64,000 nt of DNA from Bradyrhizobium ottawaense (lineage in GTDB: Bacteria > Pseudomonadota > Alphaproteobacteria > Rhizobiales > Xanthobacteraceae), in NCBI RefSeq assembly GCF_002278135.3, contig NZ_CP029425.2:310001-374000 (forward strand). The letters run 5' to 3'. Shown in pieces: positions 9,199 through 18,271 of this stretch. Below the pieces are notes generated by a model. It had not been told where the DNA came from. It did not search any database and worked only from the letters and a program-made list of their open reading frames with translations. The first letter of the stretch is position 1. The number at the start of each line of letters is the position of its first letter. Made by a program: the position numbers and the translations under genes.

Positions 9199-9414
9199 AT
9201 GACCAGATTTCTTTTCATTCTTCTCTTGCTGCTCGGCGCGTCGGTCGCATCCGCGCAGCAGCAGCCGGGCCACGATGCCTGCGCGCGCGATGTCACCCGC
9301 TTCTGCCGCGCCGTGATGAACAATGGCGATGGCGCTGTGCTCGCCTGCCTCAAGCAGAACCGCACCAAGCTGAGCAAAGGCTGCGACAAGGTGCTGACCG
9401 AGCACGGGCAGTAG
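9199..9414 (+). CDS. Secreted cysteine-rich repeat protein (GLG1-like), copy 2
   Basis: A 71-residue protein with a textbook signal peptide (residues 1-19, cleaved after SAQ or nearby) and a single repeat: C..DVTRFC...VLACLKQNRTKLSKGC. Cysteine spacing and the K(Q/H)(N/R)...L(S)xGC ending match the protein encoded 170 bp upstream, so the two are paralogues. Its stop lies 33 bp from the stop of the convergent MFS gene. Function unknown. Confidence 0.75.
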   Translation: MTRFLFILLLLLGASVASAQQQPGHDACARDVTRFCRAVMNNGDGAVLACLKQNRTKLSKGCDKVLTEHGQ

Positions 9415-9446
9415 TGCTTCCCGTGGCCCGGATGGAGCGAAGAAAC

Positions 9447-11135
9447 CTACGTGCTGCTCCCCGCCGCGGTCGCGACCACCGGCAGCACCTCGGCGCTCGC
9501 ACGATCTGGCGTCTCATCCTTCCAGCGCACCGAGCCGAACGGACGCTCCAGCATGCGGCGGATCCGCACCGGCTCGGGACCGATATGGAAATCGATCGCC
9601 TGCTGATGCAGCGCGCGTTCGGACTGCGTCGAGCGGTTGCGCTGGCGCAGATAGTCGAACCAGGTCGGGCAATGATAGCGCTCGGTCCACAATTCGGGGT
9701 CGGCGATGTCGCGGGCGATCGACCAGCCATAGGCGCCGTTACGTTGCCGTGAGAGCTGCACGTCCTGCATCACGTTGTGGAACGCGCGCGCGTTCTCCTG
9801 TGACACGCGGTATTCGATCTCGACCACCAGAGGTCCGCTGCGCCCTGTCAGGGACAGTTTCACCTCGGGATCGGCCAGCACGTCGGCATCCTCGTTGCGG
9901 GCACCGACGCGCGGCATCGTCAGCCAGATCCCGAGCAGGGGCGAGATCAGCATCAGGCCGGCGGCGGTCAACAATGCGACCTCGACGCCGGCATAGTCGG
10001 TGAGATGGCCCCAGCCCCAGGCGCCGATGGCGATGCCGCCGGAGATCGAGGCCTGGAATGCCGCGAGCGAGCGACCGGCGACCCAGCGCGGCGCCGAGAG
10101 CTGCACGCCGATATTGAACAGCGCGATCGCGGCCATCCAGACCGCGCCGGCCAGCACCAGCGCAGTTGCCGTCAGCACCGGCTCCGTGCTCAGGGCAAGG
10201 GCAGCCATCGCGAACGCCATCGAGATGGTGCAGGCGCGGATCGCGGCCTCGCCGCTCATGCGCTTGCGCAATTCGTGGATGTTGAGCGCGCCGACCACGG
10301 CGCCCATGCCGAAGGCCCCCAGCATGATGCCGTAGGTCTGCGCACCGCCATGCAGCAGGTCGCGCGCGACCAGCGGCATCAGCGCCATGATGGCGCCGCC
10401 GATCAGGCCCATCACCAGCGTGCGCAACAGCACGATCTTGATCGGCGGCGAATTGGTGATGTAGCGGAAGCCGGAGACCATGGCGCGGTTGAGCTTTTCC
10501 CGCGGCAGGCGCGAGGGCTCGGTGTTGCGCCGCCACAGCAGCAGCACCACCAGCAGCGGCAGATAGAGGATCGCGTTGCAGGCAAACGCCGCTACCGCGC
10601 CGAGCGCCGCGACGATGACGCCGCCGACTGCGGGCCCAAAACTGCGGGCGATGTTGTAGCTGATGCCGTTCAGCGCGACGGCCGAAGGCAGCGCATCGGG
10701 CGGCACCTGTTCGTTGACCGAAGACTGCCACGCCGGGCCGAACAGCGCGTTGCCGCTGCCCACCACGAAGCAGAAGGCGAGCAGCGTCTCCGGGCTGATG
10801 AGATTGAACCCGGCCAGCACCGTCAGCGCGGTTGCGCCGGTGAGTGCAATCATCAACGAGACCAGGGTGACGATGCGGCGGTCATACATGTCGGCGATGG
10901 CGCCGGCCGGCATCGAGATCAGCATGATCGGCAGCATCAAGGCGGTCTGCACCAGCGCCACCTTGTCCGCCGAGGCCGCCATCTGCGTCATCGCCCAGGC
11001 TGCACCCACGCCCTGGATCAGGAGGCCGAGATTGGAGAGCAGGCTGGCGAGCCAGATGCGCCGGAACACGGTGTACCGCAGAGGCGCGGTGATGCCGTCG
11101 GCGGCGATTCTCTGGCGGTTCGTCTGCTCGGTCAT
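9447..11135 (-). CDS. MFS transporter with C-terminal ABM-like domain (MFS_3)
   Basis: 562 residues. Residues ~15-415 form a twelve-helix major-facilitator exporter of the MFS_3/EntS (transmembrane secretion effector) type. The last ~130 residues (GPLVVEIEYRV to the end) form a soluble ferredoxin-like domain resembling antibiotic-biosynthesis monooxygenases, as in a subgroup of MFS_3 proteins. GGAAGGGGAT directly precedes the ATG at 11135, so the longer open frame (to 11360) is not used. It is divergent from the Tat-exported hydrolase gene and probably exports a small amphipathic compound; the substrate is unknown. Confidence 0.85.
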   Translation of the reverse strand: MTEQTNRQRIAADGITAPLRYTVFRRIWLASLLSNLGLLIQGVGAAWAMTQMAASADKVALVQTALMLPIMLISMPAGAIADMYDRRIVTLVSLMIALTGATALTVLAGFNLISPETLLAFCFVVGSGNALFGPAWQSSVNEQVPPDALPSAVALNGISYNIARSFGPAVGGVIVAALGAVAAFACNAILYLPLLVVLLLWRRNTEPSRLPREKLNRAMVSGFRYITNSPPIKIVLLRTLVMGLIGGAIMALMPLVARDLLHGGAQTYGIMLGAFGMGAVVGALNIHELRKRMSGEAAIRACTISMAFAMAALALSTEPVLTATALVLAGAVWMAAIALFNIGVQLSAPRWVAGRSLAAFQASISGGIAIGAWGWGHLTDYAGVEVALLTAAGLMLISPLLGIWLTMPRVGARNEDADVLADPEVKLSLTGRSGPLVVEIEYRVSQENARAFHNVMQDVQLSRQRNGAYGWSIARDIADPELWTERYHCPTWFDYLRQRNRSTQSERALHQQAIDFHIGPEPVRIRRMLERPFGSVRWKDETPDRASAEVLPVVATAAGSST

Positions 11136-11281
11136 ATCCCCTTCCAAACGTGCTGGCAGAATGGTCTTGGAGTGATCTTGGGCGATTCCGGCAAATTCAG
11201 TGATGCCTGCGAAAGTCCTTCGCTGTCCAGTGGTTAGGCCGCTATAAGCGGTGCAAAGAGTTGGGTTGCCGGGAGGAACAT

Positions 11282-12655
11282 ATGAAGCTGTCGCGACGGA
11301 CGATCCTGCAGGGGGCAGGCAGCTTGCCTTTCGCAGTTGCGAGCTTGCGGACGGGCGCATGGGCCCAGACCGCGCCCGCCGCGGCGCCTGGCACCGAGGT
11401 GCCGCCGATCGTGTTCGTCCACGGCAATGGCGACTACGACGCGCTCTGGATGACGACCTTGTGGCGGATGGAATCCAACGGCATCGCGCGCGATCGCATG
11501 ATGGCGATCAACTTCACCGATCCCAATGCGCGCAGCGACGACACGGTTGAGCAGGCGAACCGTTCCTCGACCGAGGACCAGCGCCGCGAGCTCGCCGCTG
11601 CCATTGCCGAGTTGAAGCGCCGCACGGGCGCCTCGCGCGTGGCGCTGGTCGGCAGCTCGCGCGGCGGCTATGCGATCCGCAATGTCATCAAGAACGGCGG
11701 CGCCAGCGATGTCAGCCATGCCGTCCTGTGCGGCACACCCAATCACGGCGTGTTCGCGACCGACGACCAGCCCAACAACGAGTTCAACGGCCGTGGCGTA
11801 TTCCTGCGCGGCCTGAACGAGGGCGAGAGCGAGGTGACGCCGGGTGTCGCCTTCCTCACCTTGCGCAGCGACGGCATGGACAAATACGCCCAGGCCGACG
11901 GTCGCTTTATCGGCAAGCCGGGCACGCCGACCGGCGTCACCAATGAAGGGCCGGAGCTGAAGGGCGCCACCAATCTCGTGCTCGGCGCACTCGATCATCG
12001 CGAAGTGGCGTTCCATCCGCGCGCCTTCCGCGAGATCTACAAATTCATCGCGGGACGCGAGCCCGCGCGAATTGCGATCGTCCCGGAGCCAAGCGTCCGG
12101 CTCAGCGGCCTCATCACGGGGACGCCCGGCGGCGTGCCGACCAATCGCCCGGTGGCGGGCGCAACCGTCGATGTCTTCCGCGTCGACCCTGAAACCGGAG
12201 AGCGCAAGGGCGGTGCGCTGCACAGCGCGAAGACCGGCGCCGACGGCCGCTGGGGGCCAGCGCAGGTCGATCCCGCCTGGTCGCTCGAATTCGTCCTGGC
12301 ATCGCCCGAGATGCCGACGACGCATATCTACCGCTCGCCGTTCCCACGCTCATCCGACGTCGTGCATTTGCGCGCCGCGCGCCCGCTGGGGCCGGCCGAC
12401 AAGGACGCAGGAGCTGTCGTGATCATGTCGCGGCCGAGGGGCTATTTCGGCCTGCCGCGGGACGTGGTGCTGTTCGACGGCAAGGAGCCGGCCGACGTCA
12501 AGCCGGGCGTGCCCACGGATGCGGCAGCAACCCTGCGGCTTCCCGCCAGCGAGGTTGGGCGTAACATCGTGGCCGAGTTCGGCGAAGAACGAATTGTGGC
12601 GCGCGCCTGGCCGGCCCAGGAGAACAGGATTGCGGTCGCCGAGCTGACTTATTAG
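11282..12655 (+). CDS. Tat-exported alpha/beta hydrolase
   Basis: 457 residues. The N terminus has a twin-arginine signal (SRRTILQGAGSLPF) followed by a hydrophobic stretch, so the folded enzyme is exported to the periplasm. The hydrolase fold shows VFVHGNGDYD (oxyanion region), the nucleophile elbow VALVGSSRGGYA (Ser in GSSRGG) and LDHREVAFHP late in the domain, a candidate catalytic His. Residues ~275-457 form an all-beta C-terminal domain. The SD is GGGAGGAA. It is 36 bp upstream of the P450, suggesting co-transcription. Probably an esterase or lipase; substrate unknown. Confidence 0.8.
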   Translation: MKLSRRTILQGAGSLPFAVASLRTGAWAQTAPAAAPGTEVPPIVFVHGNGDYDALWMTTLWRMESNGIARDRMMAINFTDPNARSDDTVEQANRSSTEDQRRELAAAIAELKRRTGASRVALVGSSRGGYAIRNVIKNGGASDVSHAVLCGTPNHGVFATDDQPNNEFNGRGVFLRGLNEGESEVTPGVAFLTLRSDGMDKYAQADGRFIGKPGTPTGVTNEGPELKGATNLVLGALDHREVAFHPRAFREIYKFIAGREPARIAIVPEPSVRLSGLITGTPGGVPTNRPVAGATVDVFRVDPETGERKGGALHSAKTGADGRWGPAQVDPAWSLEFVLASPEMPTTHIYRSPFPRSSDVVHLRAARPLGPADKDAGAVVIMSRPRGYFGLPRDVVLFDGKEPADVKPGVPTDAAATLRLPASEVGRNIVAEFGEERIVARAWPAQENRIAVAELTY

Positions 12656-12691
12656 CTATTTTGCCTGCGTCACATCTCTCGGGAGAGAGCC

Positions 12692-14062
12692 ATGAATATC
12701 GCCAGCGTGCGTAGGCCCATCATCCCCCCGGCTCCCCCGCGTGCGCCCGACGACATGTCGTTCTTCGGCCGGCTTGCCGTGATCCGGCGCAACATGATCG
12801 CGACGTGGGGGCAGCCTGCTTACGAGGAAGAGGTCATCAAGGGCCGCTTCTTCCTTCGCAACAGCTTCATCCTGAATCAGCCGGATGCGATCCGGCACGT
12901 CCTGCTCAACAATTACGAGAACTATACGCGCACGCCGGCGGGCATCCGCATGCTGCGCCCGGTGCTCGGCGACGGGCTTCTGATCGCGGAAGGACACTCC
13001 TGGACGTTCCAGCGCCGGACGCTCGCGCCGGCCTTCACGCCGCGCGCCACCGCCAACCTCGTGCCGCACATGACGGCGGTGCTCGACGAGACCATCGCGA
13101 AGCTCGATACGCAGACGGGCGCGCCGGTCGATCTGCGCGAAATCATGCAGCGCATGACGCTGGAGATCGCGGGGCGCACGATGTTCTCGTTCGGCATGGA
13201 CCGGCATGGCGCGACCCTGCGCAATTTCATTATGGAGTATGCGTCCCGGCTGGGACGGCCCTACTTCCTCGACATGCTGCTGCCGGTGTCGTGGCCGAGC
13301 CCGATGGATTTTGCCCGCGCCCGTTTCCGCAAGCGCTGGACCGAGTTCGTCGCGATGCTGATCGCCGAGCGGCGCGCTGCCGGCAAGAAGGACGGCGCGC
13401 CGCCGCGCGATCTGTTCGATCTCATGGACGCGGCGCGCGATCCGGAAACCGGCAAGGGCTTTTCCGACGAGCAGCTCGTCGACGAGGTCGCGACCATGAT
13501 CCTGGCGGGTCACGAGACCACCGCAACGGCGTTGTTCTGGGCGCTCTATCTGCTCGCGCTCGATCCGGAGACGCAGGAGGAGGTGGCGTCCGAGACAAGC
13601 GGCGAGCATCTCGACAGCATGGCCGACATCGATCGCCAGAAATTCACCCGCGCGGTGATCGACGAGACCATGCGGCTCTATCCTCCCGCCTTCCTGGTCG
13701 CGCGCGCCGCACGCGAAAAGGACAATGCGGCAGGCGTCGAGATCAGCAAGGGCGACATCATCATGATCGCGCCCTGGCTTCTGCACCGTCACGAGAAGCT
13801 GTGGGATCAGCCGAACGCGTTCATTCCAAAGCGCTTCATGTCGACGGAGGCGCCCGATCGCTTCGCCTATCTGCCGTTCGGCGCAGGTCCGCGCGTCTGC
13901 ATTGGCGCGCCGTTTGCGCAAGCCGAATCCGTGCTGGCGCTGGCTCGGCTGATCGGCGCGTTCCGTGTCGAGCTCGCCGATCAGGCCAATCCCGTGATCC
14001 CGCTCGGCGTCGTCACGACCCAGCCGGACCACTCACCTATGTTCCGTATCACCCGTCGGTGA
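12692..14062 (+). CDS. Cytochrome P450
   Basis: A soluble 456-residue class I P450. The I-helix oxygen-activation motif is LAGHETTATALFWAL, the K-helix ExxR is in ETMRLYPP, and the heme loop FGAGPRVCIGAPFAQAE places the axial Cys at about residue 403. It lacks a membrane anchor. The I-helix and N terminus (dispensed after PPAPPRAPDD) resemble bacterial CYP relatives annotated as fatty-acid or terpene hydroxylases, but the substrate cannot be read from sequence. No ferredoxin or reductase gene is adjacent. A CGGGAGAGAGCC SD precedes the ATG; the Tat hydrolase is just upstream. Confidence 0.95.
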   Translation: MNIASVRRPIIPPAPPRAPDDMSFFGRLAVIRRNMIATWGQPAYEEEVIKGRFFLRNSFILNQPDAIRHVLLNNYENYTRTPAGIRMLRPVLGDGLLIAEGHSWTFQRRTLAPAFTPRATANLVPHMTAVLDETIAKLDTQTGAPVDLREIMQRMTLEIAGRTMFSFGMDRHGATLRNFIMEYASRLGRPYFLDMLLPVSWPSPMDFARARFRKRWTEFVAMLIAERRAAGKKDGAPPRDLFDLMDAARDPETGKGFSDEQLVDEVATMILAGHETTATALFWALYLLALDPETQEEVASETSGEHLDSMADIDRQKFTRAVIDETMRLYPPAFLVARAAREKDNAAGVEISKGDIIMIAPWLLHRHEKLWDQPNAFIPKRFMSTEAPDRFAYLPFGAGPRVCIGAPFAQAESVLALARLIGAFRVELADQANPVIPLGVVTTQPDHSPMFRITRR

Positions 14063-14110
14063 CAGGCGATTGCCTGGCCGATGGCGTGATTCAACCAGCA
14101 GAGTCCCGCC

Positions 14111-15520
14111 ATGAGCGACATCCAGGCCCAGTTCTCCGTTCTGAAGCAGACCGCTGACACGAAGGTGGTCGATGCGATTGCGCGTCTGATCGAGGACGGC
14201 GAAGATCACGAGCTCAACCGCGTCAATGTCCTCGATTTCGCCTCGCAACATGCCGTCGACGAAGAGCACGCGATCTCGGCCTTCCTGCACGCGGCGCGGC
14301 TCGGGTTGTTCGATCTCGGCTGGAACGTGCTGTGTCCGGGCTGCGGCGGCGTGCTCGGCGCGCACACCACGTTGAAGGCGCTCAAGCCCGACGACTATCA
14401 CTGCGCGCTCTGCGCTTGCGGCTACAAGGCCTCCGTCGACGATCAGGTCGAGGTGTCCTTCACCGTGAATCCGCGCGTGCGGCGCATCGCGGCGCACGAC
14501 CCCGACACGCTGCCGGTGTGGGAGTATTTCAAGCAGGTGTTCTGGAGCTCCGGCGTCGACTTCAACAAGGACTCATTCGCGACGCTGGCGAACGAGGTGA
14601 CGCTGGATACGATGGAGTTGCCGGCCGGCGAGAAGGCGACCATGTCGCTGCAGCTGCCTGGTGACTTCGTCATCATCTTCGAACCGGTCACGCACGCCGC
14701 CCATTTCATCGACGTCCAGGGCGAGCCGACCAGGGATCGCCAGCAGCTCGCCATCATGTACAACAAGGTGCAGGCCCCGACGGGGACCACGACCATGCGG
14801 CCGGGTCCGCTGCGGCTATCGCTGGAGAACCAGGCCGGCGTGCGCGTGCTGCCGTCGGTGTTCATCGCGGCCGAGGCGCTCCATCATCTAATCGGCAAGC
14901 GCAAGCCGTTCCTCACCGCCAAGCGGATGCTGTCGAACCAGACCTTTCGGGATGTGTTCAAGGCGGACAATCTCAGTCTCGACCAGCGGCTCCAGATCAC
15001 GTCGCTGACCTTCCTGTTCACCGATCTGAAGGGCTCGACGGCGCTCTACGAGCGCGTCGGCGACCTCGCCGCCTTCGATCTGGTGCGCGCGCATTTCCAT
15101 GCGCTGCTCGAGATCATCTCCTCCGAGAAGGGCGCGGTGGTGAAGACGATCGGCGATGCCGTGATGGCGACCTTCGTCCGCCCCGAGCATGCCATCGTCG
15201 CGGGCCTGCGGATGCGTGCGGCGATGGACCAGCTCAACAAGCGGCGCGGCACTGATGATCTCATCGTCAAGATCGGCATCCATGAAGGTCCCTGCCTCGC
15301 GGTGATGCTCAACGAGCGGCAGGATTATTTTGGCCAAACGGTCAACATCGCCGCCCGCGTGCAGAGCCTGTCGACCGCGCAGGAGATCCACATCACCGGC
15401 CCGGTGCTCGATGCGCCCGCGGTTGCAGAGGTGCTGGAGCAGCGCGCGATCAAGCCGATCCAGAAACAGGCGGCGCTGCGCGGCATCGCCGACAAGATGG
15501 TGGTGTACGAGATCCCGTGA
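14111..15520 (+). CDS. Class III adenylate/guanylate cyclase with DUF5939 N-terminal domain
   Basis: 469 residues. The N-terminal half is a DUF5939-type region with a MarR-like helical start and a zinc ribbon (C75/C78 in CPGCGG; C98, C101, C103). The class III catalytic domain spans ~300-465: LTFLFTDLKGST supplies the first metal Asp and TIGDAVMATF the second, and DYFGQTVNIAARV is the C-terminal binding motif. It would make cAMP or cGMP in the cytoplasm under control of the N-terminal sensor. There is no transmembrane segment. It starts 48 bp after the P450. Confidence 0.88.
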   Translation: MSDIQAQFSVLKQTADTKVVDAIARLIEDGEDHELNRVNVLDFASQHAVDEEHAISAFLHAARLGLFDLGWNVLCPGCGGVLGAHTTLKALKPDDYHCALCACGYKASVDDQVEVSFTVNPRVRRIAAHDPDTLPVWEYFKQVFWSSGVDFNKDSFATLANEVTLDTMELPAGEKATMSLQLPGDFVIIFEPVTHAAHFIDVQGEPTRDRQQLAIMYNKVQAPTGTTTMRPGPLRLSLENQAGVRVLPSVFIAAEALHHLIGKRKPFLTAKRMLSNQTFRDVFKADNLSLDQRLQITSLTFLFTDLKGSTALYERVGDLAAFDLVRAHFHALLEIISSEKGAVVKTIGDAVMATFVRPEHAIVAGLRMRAAMDQLNKRRGTDDLIVKIGIHEGPCLAVMLNERQDYFGQTVNIAARVQSLSTAQEIHITGPVLDAPAVAEVLEQRAIKPIQKQAALRGIADKMVVYEIP

Positions 15521-15530
15521 GCCTCAGGCG

Positions 15531-15603
15531 GTCATTCCGGGGCGATGCGCAGCATCGAACCCGGAATCTCGAGAGTTCGTGCTCTGCGCGCACACGGAAT
15601 GAC
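15531..15603. repeat. Palindromic repeat family A, copy 1
   Basis: Starts GTCATTCCGGGG and ends CGGAATGAC, with CCCGGAATCTCGAG in the middle; the arms pair. Four more copies lie at 37281, 45271, 46643 and 60801. It is a mobile-repeat type (REP/MITE-like) seen between Bradyrhizobium genes. Confidence 0.8.
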
Positions 15604-15730
15604 CGTGAACAGATTGCCGAAACGTAATGCAGCGCGCGGAACTGACGCACGTTGCGCCGGTTGAGTTTCCTGCTCATATAATGCTGGTAACGGCCGCGCC
15701 TCGCGGCTGTATCGATTTCGGTAGGATCTT

Positions 15731-16219
15731 ATGCTCGACGGCCTGCGCCAATTCATCGCCGACATTGTCGCCCCCAATGACCAGAACCGCACGTTCGGCG
15801 ACAGCGATTATCGGTTGGCGGCCACCGCGCTGCTGGTCCACGTAATCTCGCTCGACGGCCAGCCGAGCGCGGCCGAGCAGCGCAAGCTGCACAGCCTGAT
15901 CGAAAGCCATTTTAAGCTCGATCGCGGCACTGCGGATCGTCTGATTGCGGACGCCACCCAGGTCGAGGGCGAGGCGGTGGACCTCTATCACTTCACCAGC
16001 GTCATCATGCGCTCGCTCGACGAGGAGGGTCGCAAGCGCATCGTCCGGATGATGTGGGAGCTGGTCTATGCCGACGGCCAGGTCTCCGAATTCGAAGACA
16101 ACGTCGTCTGGCGCGCCTCCGACCTGCTCGGGATTTCCCAGCGCGACCGGATCGACCTGAAGCATACGGTGGCCGAGCGCGCCGGTGGTCAGGTGACGGA
16201 CAGCGCCGTCGGCGGCTGA
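15731..16219 (+). CDS. TerB-family tellurite resistance-like protein
   Basis: A 162-residue all-helical cytosolic protein. Two related halves carry the TerB pattern: an acidic loop at DGQPSAAEQRKL and a second at ADGQVSEFEDNVVWR, both with metal-binding-like Asp/Glu. TerB-like (DUF533/COG4103) proteins of this length are widespread in Rhizobiales; direct tellurite resistance is not implied. AGGA precedes the ATG by 6 bp. A strong hairpin overlaps the stop codon. Confidence 0.85.
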   Translation: MLDGLRQFIADIVAPNDQNRTFGDSDYRLAATALLVHVISLDGQPSAAEQRKLHSLIESHFKLDRGTADRLIADATQVEGEAVDLYHFTSVIMRSLDEEGRKRIVRMMWELVYADGQVSEFEDNVVWRASDLLGISQRDRIDLKHTVAERAGGQVTDSAVGG

Positions 16220-16256
16220 TCCGCGCAAACCGGCGGATGGCCGGTTGTGCGGATCA
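16217..16256 (+). terminator. Hairpin at the end of terB-like gene
   Basis: TGATCCGCGCAAACCGGC pairs with GCCGGTTGTGCGGATCA around GGATG with a single bulge. It begins at the TGA stop itself. No T-run follows. Confidence 0.6.
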
Positions 16257-16444
16257 CATGACGAAACTTTAATGTAGCTGCCGGCCGTCCGGCTCCGGAT
16301 TCGTCCGTAAAAACCCGGCTTTCCTGCTCCTCTTGACGCCCGCTCAGGCGGCCATGCGGCCGACGCCGCTTGCCTGTCGCGCACGGCTTATGCTCTCGTT
16401 CCGTCATTGCGGGGCCAAAAACTTCAATTCAAGAGACTTCGATC

Positions 16445-17224
16445 GTGGCTGAGCGGGTAACGTTGATCACCGGTGCTTCGGCGGGCATAGGTGCGGAGCT
16501 GGCGCGCGTGTTTGCCGCCAATGGACATCGCCTCGCATTGACGGCGCGGCGCGCGGATCGATTGGAGGCGCTCGCGAACGAGCTCGCCGCCAAAGGCGGC
16601 AAGAAGCCGATGATGATCGCCTGCGATCTCCAGGACCTGGACGCCGGCGAGACGATCGCGGCGGCGCTGGCCGCTGAAGGCGTCGAGCTCGACCACCTCG
16701 TCAACAATGCTGGTTTCGGCGTGTTCGGCGACGCCATCGAGCGCGATCGCGACGAGCAGATCGGGATTGTCGATGTCAACGTGCGGGCTCTGACCGATTT
16801 GTCGCTGCGCTTCGCCGATCAACTCATCAGGAACAAGGGCGGTCTTCTCAATGTCGGCTCGGTCGCGGGCTTCCTGCCCGGCCCCGGCATGGCCGTCTAT
16901 TACGCGTCCAAGGCCTACGTGATTTCCTTCACCGAAGCGCTGCGGGCCGAGCTCGCGCCGCGCGGCGTTCGGGTCACCGTGCTTTGCCCGGGTCCCGTGC
17001 CCACCGAATTCCAGGCGCGCGCCGGCGTCGGCTCCGGACATGATACGGCCCTTCTCAATGTTTCAGCCGCCGCTGTCGCGCAGGAGGCCTATCGTGGCTT
17101 GATGGCCAACAAACGGGCAGTGCTGCCTGGTCTGGGCATCAAGATTGTGCCATTTGCCCTGCGCTTCTTCCCGCGGGGCTTCATCCTGGCCGCCACCAGC
17201 CGATTCCAGAGGCAGAGGCATTAG
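16445..17224 (+). CDS. Short-chain dehydrogenase/reductase
   Basis: A 259-residue classical SDR. The Rossmann glycine motif is TGASAGIGAELA, NNAGFG follows at beta-4, the catalytic Ser is in NVGSVAG and YxxxK is YYASKAYV. The closing PGPVPTEF is the usual substrate-loop motif. NADP preference is suggested by the basic TARRADR after beta-2. The likely start is GTG 16445, because the residues before it in the open frame do not resemble an SDR. Substrate unknown. Confidence 0.85.
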   Translation: MAERVTLITGASAGIGAELARVFAANGHRLALTARRADRLEALANELAAKGGKKPMMIACDLQDLDAGETIAAALAAEGVELDHLVNNAGFGVFGDAIERDRDEQIGIVDVNVRALTDLSLRFADQLIRNKGGLLNVGSVAGFLPGPGMAVYYASKAYVISFTEALRAELAPRGVRVTVLCPGPVPTEFQARAGVGSGHDTALLNVSAAAVAQEAYRGLMANKRAVLPGLGIKIVPFALRFFPRGFILAATSRFQRQRH

Positions 17225-17291
17225 ATCTCGAAGCTCCCGTATTGGCCCGGAGCTTGCTTCGGTTTCGTTGTGTGCACGAACTCACACGAAA

Positions 17292-17306
17292 TTAACGATC
17301 GCTTAG
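17292..17306. promoter_or_regulatory. Possible CtrA half-consensus site
   Basis: TTAACGATCGCTTAG matches TTAA-N7-TTAA at seven of eight conserved positions. It lies 40 bp before the amidotransferase ATG, where a regulator would overlap the promoter. Confidence 0.35.
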
Positions 17307-17345
17307 TTATGCTGGCGGTCTGAACCGATAGCATTCGCAAAGGCC

Positions 17346-18140
17346 ATGTCGTTACGGACGGACAGGTTTGGTAGCGCAGAGGTGGTGCCCTTCCCGAGGA
17401 GGACGCCAGGCGCCGTCGCCTCCGAAACCCAATTGCCGGTTCTGATCATCCTGCACCAGGAATCCTCGACGCCGGGCCGTGTCGGCAATGCGCTGCGTGC
17501 GCTTGGCCATCGTCTCGACATCCGCCGTCCCCGCTTCGGCGATCCCCTGCCCGAGACGCTCGATCAGCATGCCGGCGCCGTGGTCTTTGGCGGTCCGATG
17601 AGCGCCAATGATTCCGACGACTATATTCGCCGCGAGATCGACTGGATCGAAATTCCGCTCCGCGAGCAGCGGCCGTTCCTCGGCATCTGCCTTGGTGCCC
17701 AGATGCTGGCGATGCAGCTCGGCGCCCGCGTCGCGCCGCATGCCGATGCGCTGACCCAGATCGGCTACTACCCGATCCGGCCCACAGCCGCGGGCCACGC
17801 GCTCTGCCCGGCCTGGCCGGCCCAGGTCTATCACTGGCATCGCGAGGGATTCGAGCTGCCTGTCGGCGCCGAGCTGCTCGCAGAAGGCGACGATTTTCCG
17901 GTGCAGGCGTTCCGCGCCGGCAATGCCTTCGGCGTGCAGTTTCATCCTGACGTGACCTACGCGATGATGCATCGCTGGACCACGCGCGGCTATGACGGCT
18001 TCAGTGCGCCCGGTGCGCGGCAGCGACATCATCATTTCGCCGATCGTGCCGTATACGATGTCGCAGAGCGTGCCTGGCTCGACCATTTCATCGACGGCTG
18101 GCTGACGCGCCGGCCGGTGCTGGCGCAAGCCGCCGAGTAA
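17346..18140 (+). CDS. Class I glutamine amidotransferase domain protein
   Basis: 264 residues with the GATase1 triad: Cys115 in FLGICLGAQM, His in GVQFHPDV, and the downstream Glu position replaced by a TYAMMH context, so the third member of the triad is not obvious. The first ~30 residues (VVPFPRRTPGAVAS) are an extension with no homology that I recognise. It resembles GuaA-like stand-alone amidotransferases used in gamma-glutamyl hydrolysis or ammonia transfer to unknown partners. It appears monocistronic. Confidence 0.82.
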   Translation: MSLRTDRFGSAEVVPFPRRTPGAVASETQLPVLIILHQESSTPGRVGNALRALGHRLDIRRPRFGDPLPETLDQHAGAVVFGGPMSANDSDDYIRREIDWIEIPLREQRPFLGICLGAQMLAMQLGARVAPHADALTQIGYYPIRPTAAGHALCPAWPAQVYHWHREGFELPVGAELLAEGDDFPVQAFRAGNAFGVQFHPDVTYAMMHRWTTRGYDGFSAPGARQRHHHFADRAVYDVAERAWLDHFIDGWLTRRPVLAQAAE

Positions 18141-18271
18141 TCGCGTGCTCGCGCAGGTTCTCGCAGGTTCTTGGCGCAGGTCCTTGGCGCAAGTCTCTGC
18201 CTCTTTCCTGGATATGCTAGGCTCACCGCCAACGAGCGCGCGAACGCGCCGGAAAGCAAAGGGAGAGCGTC

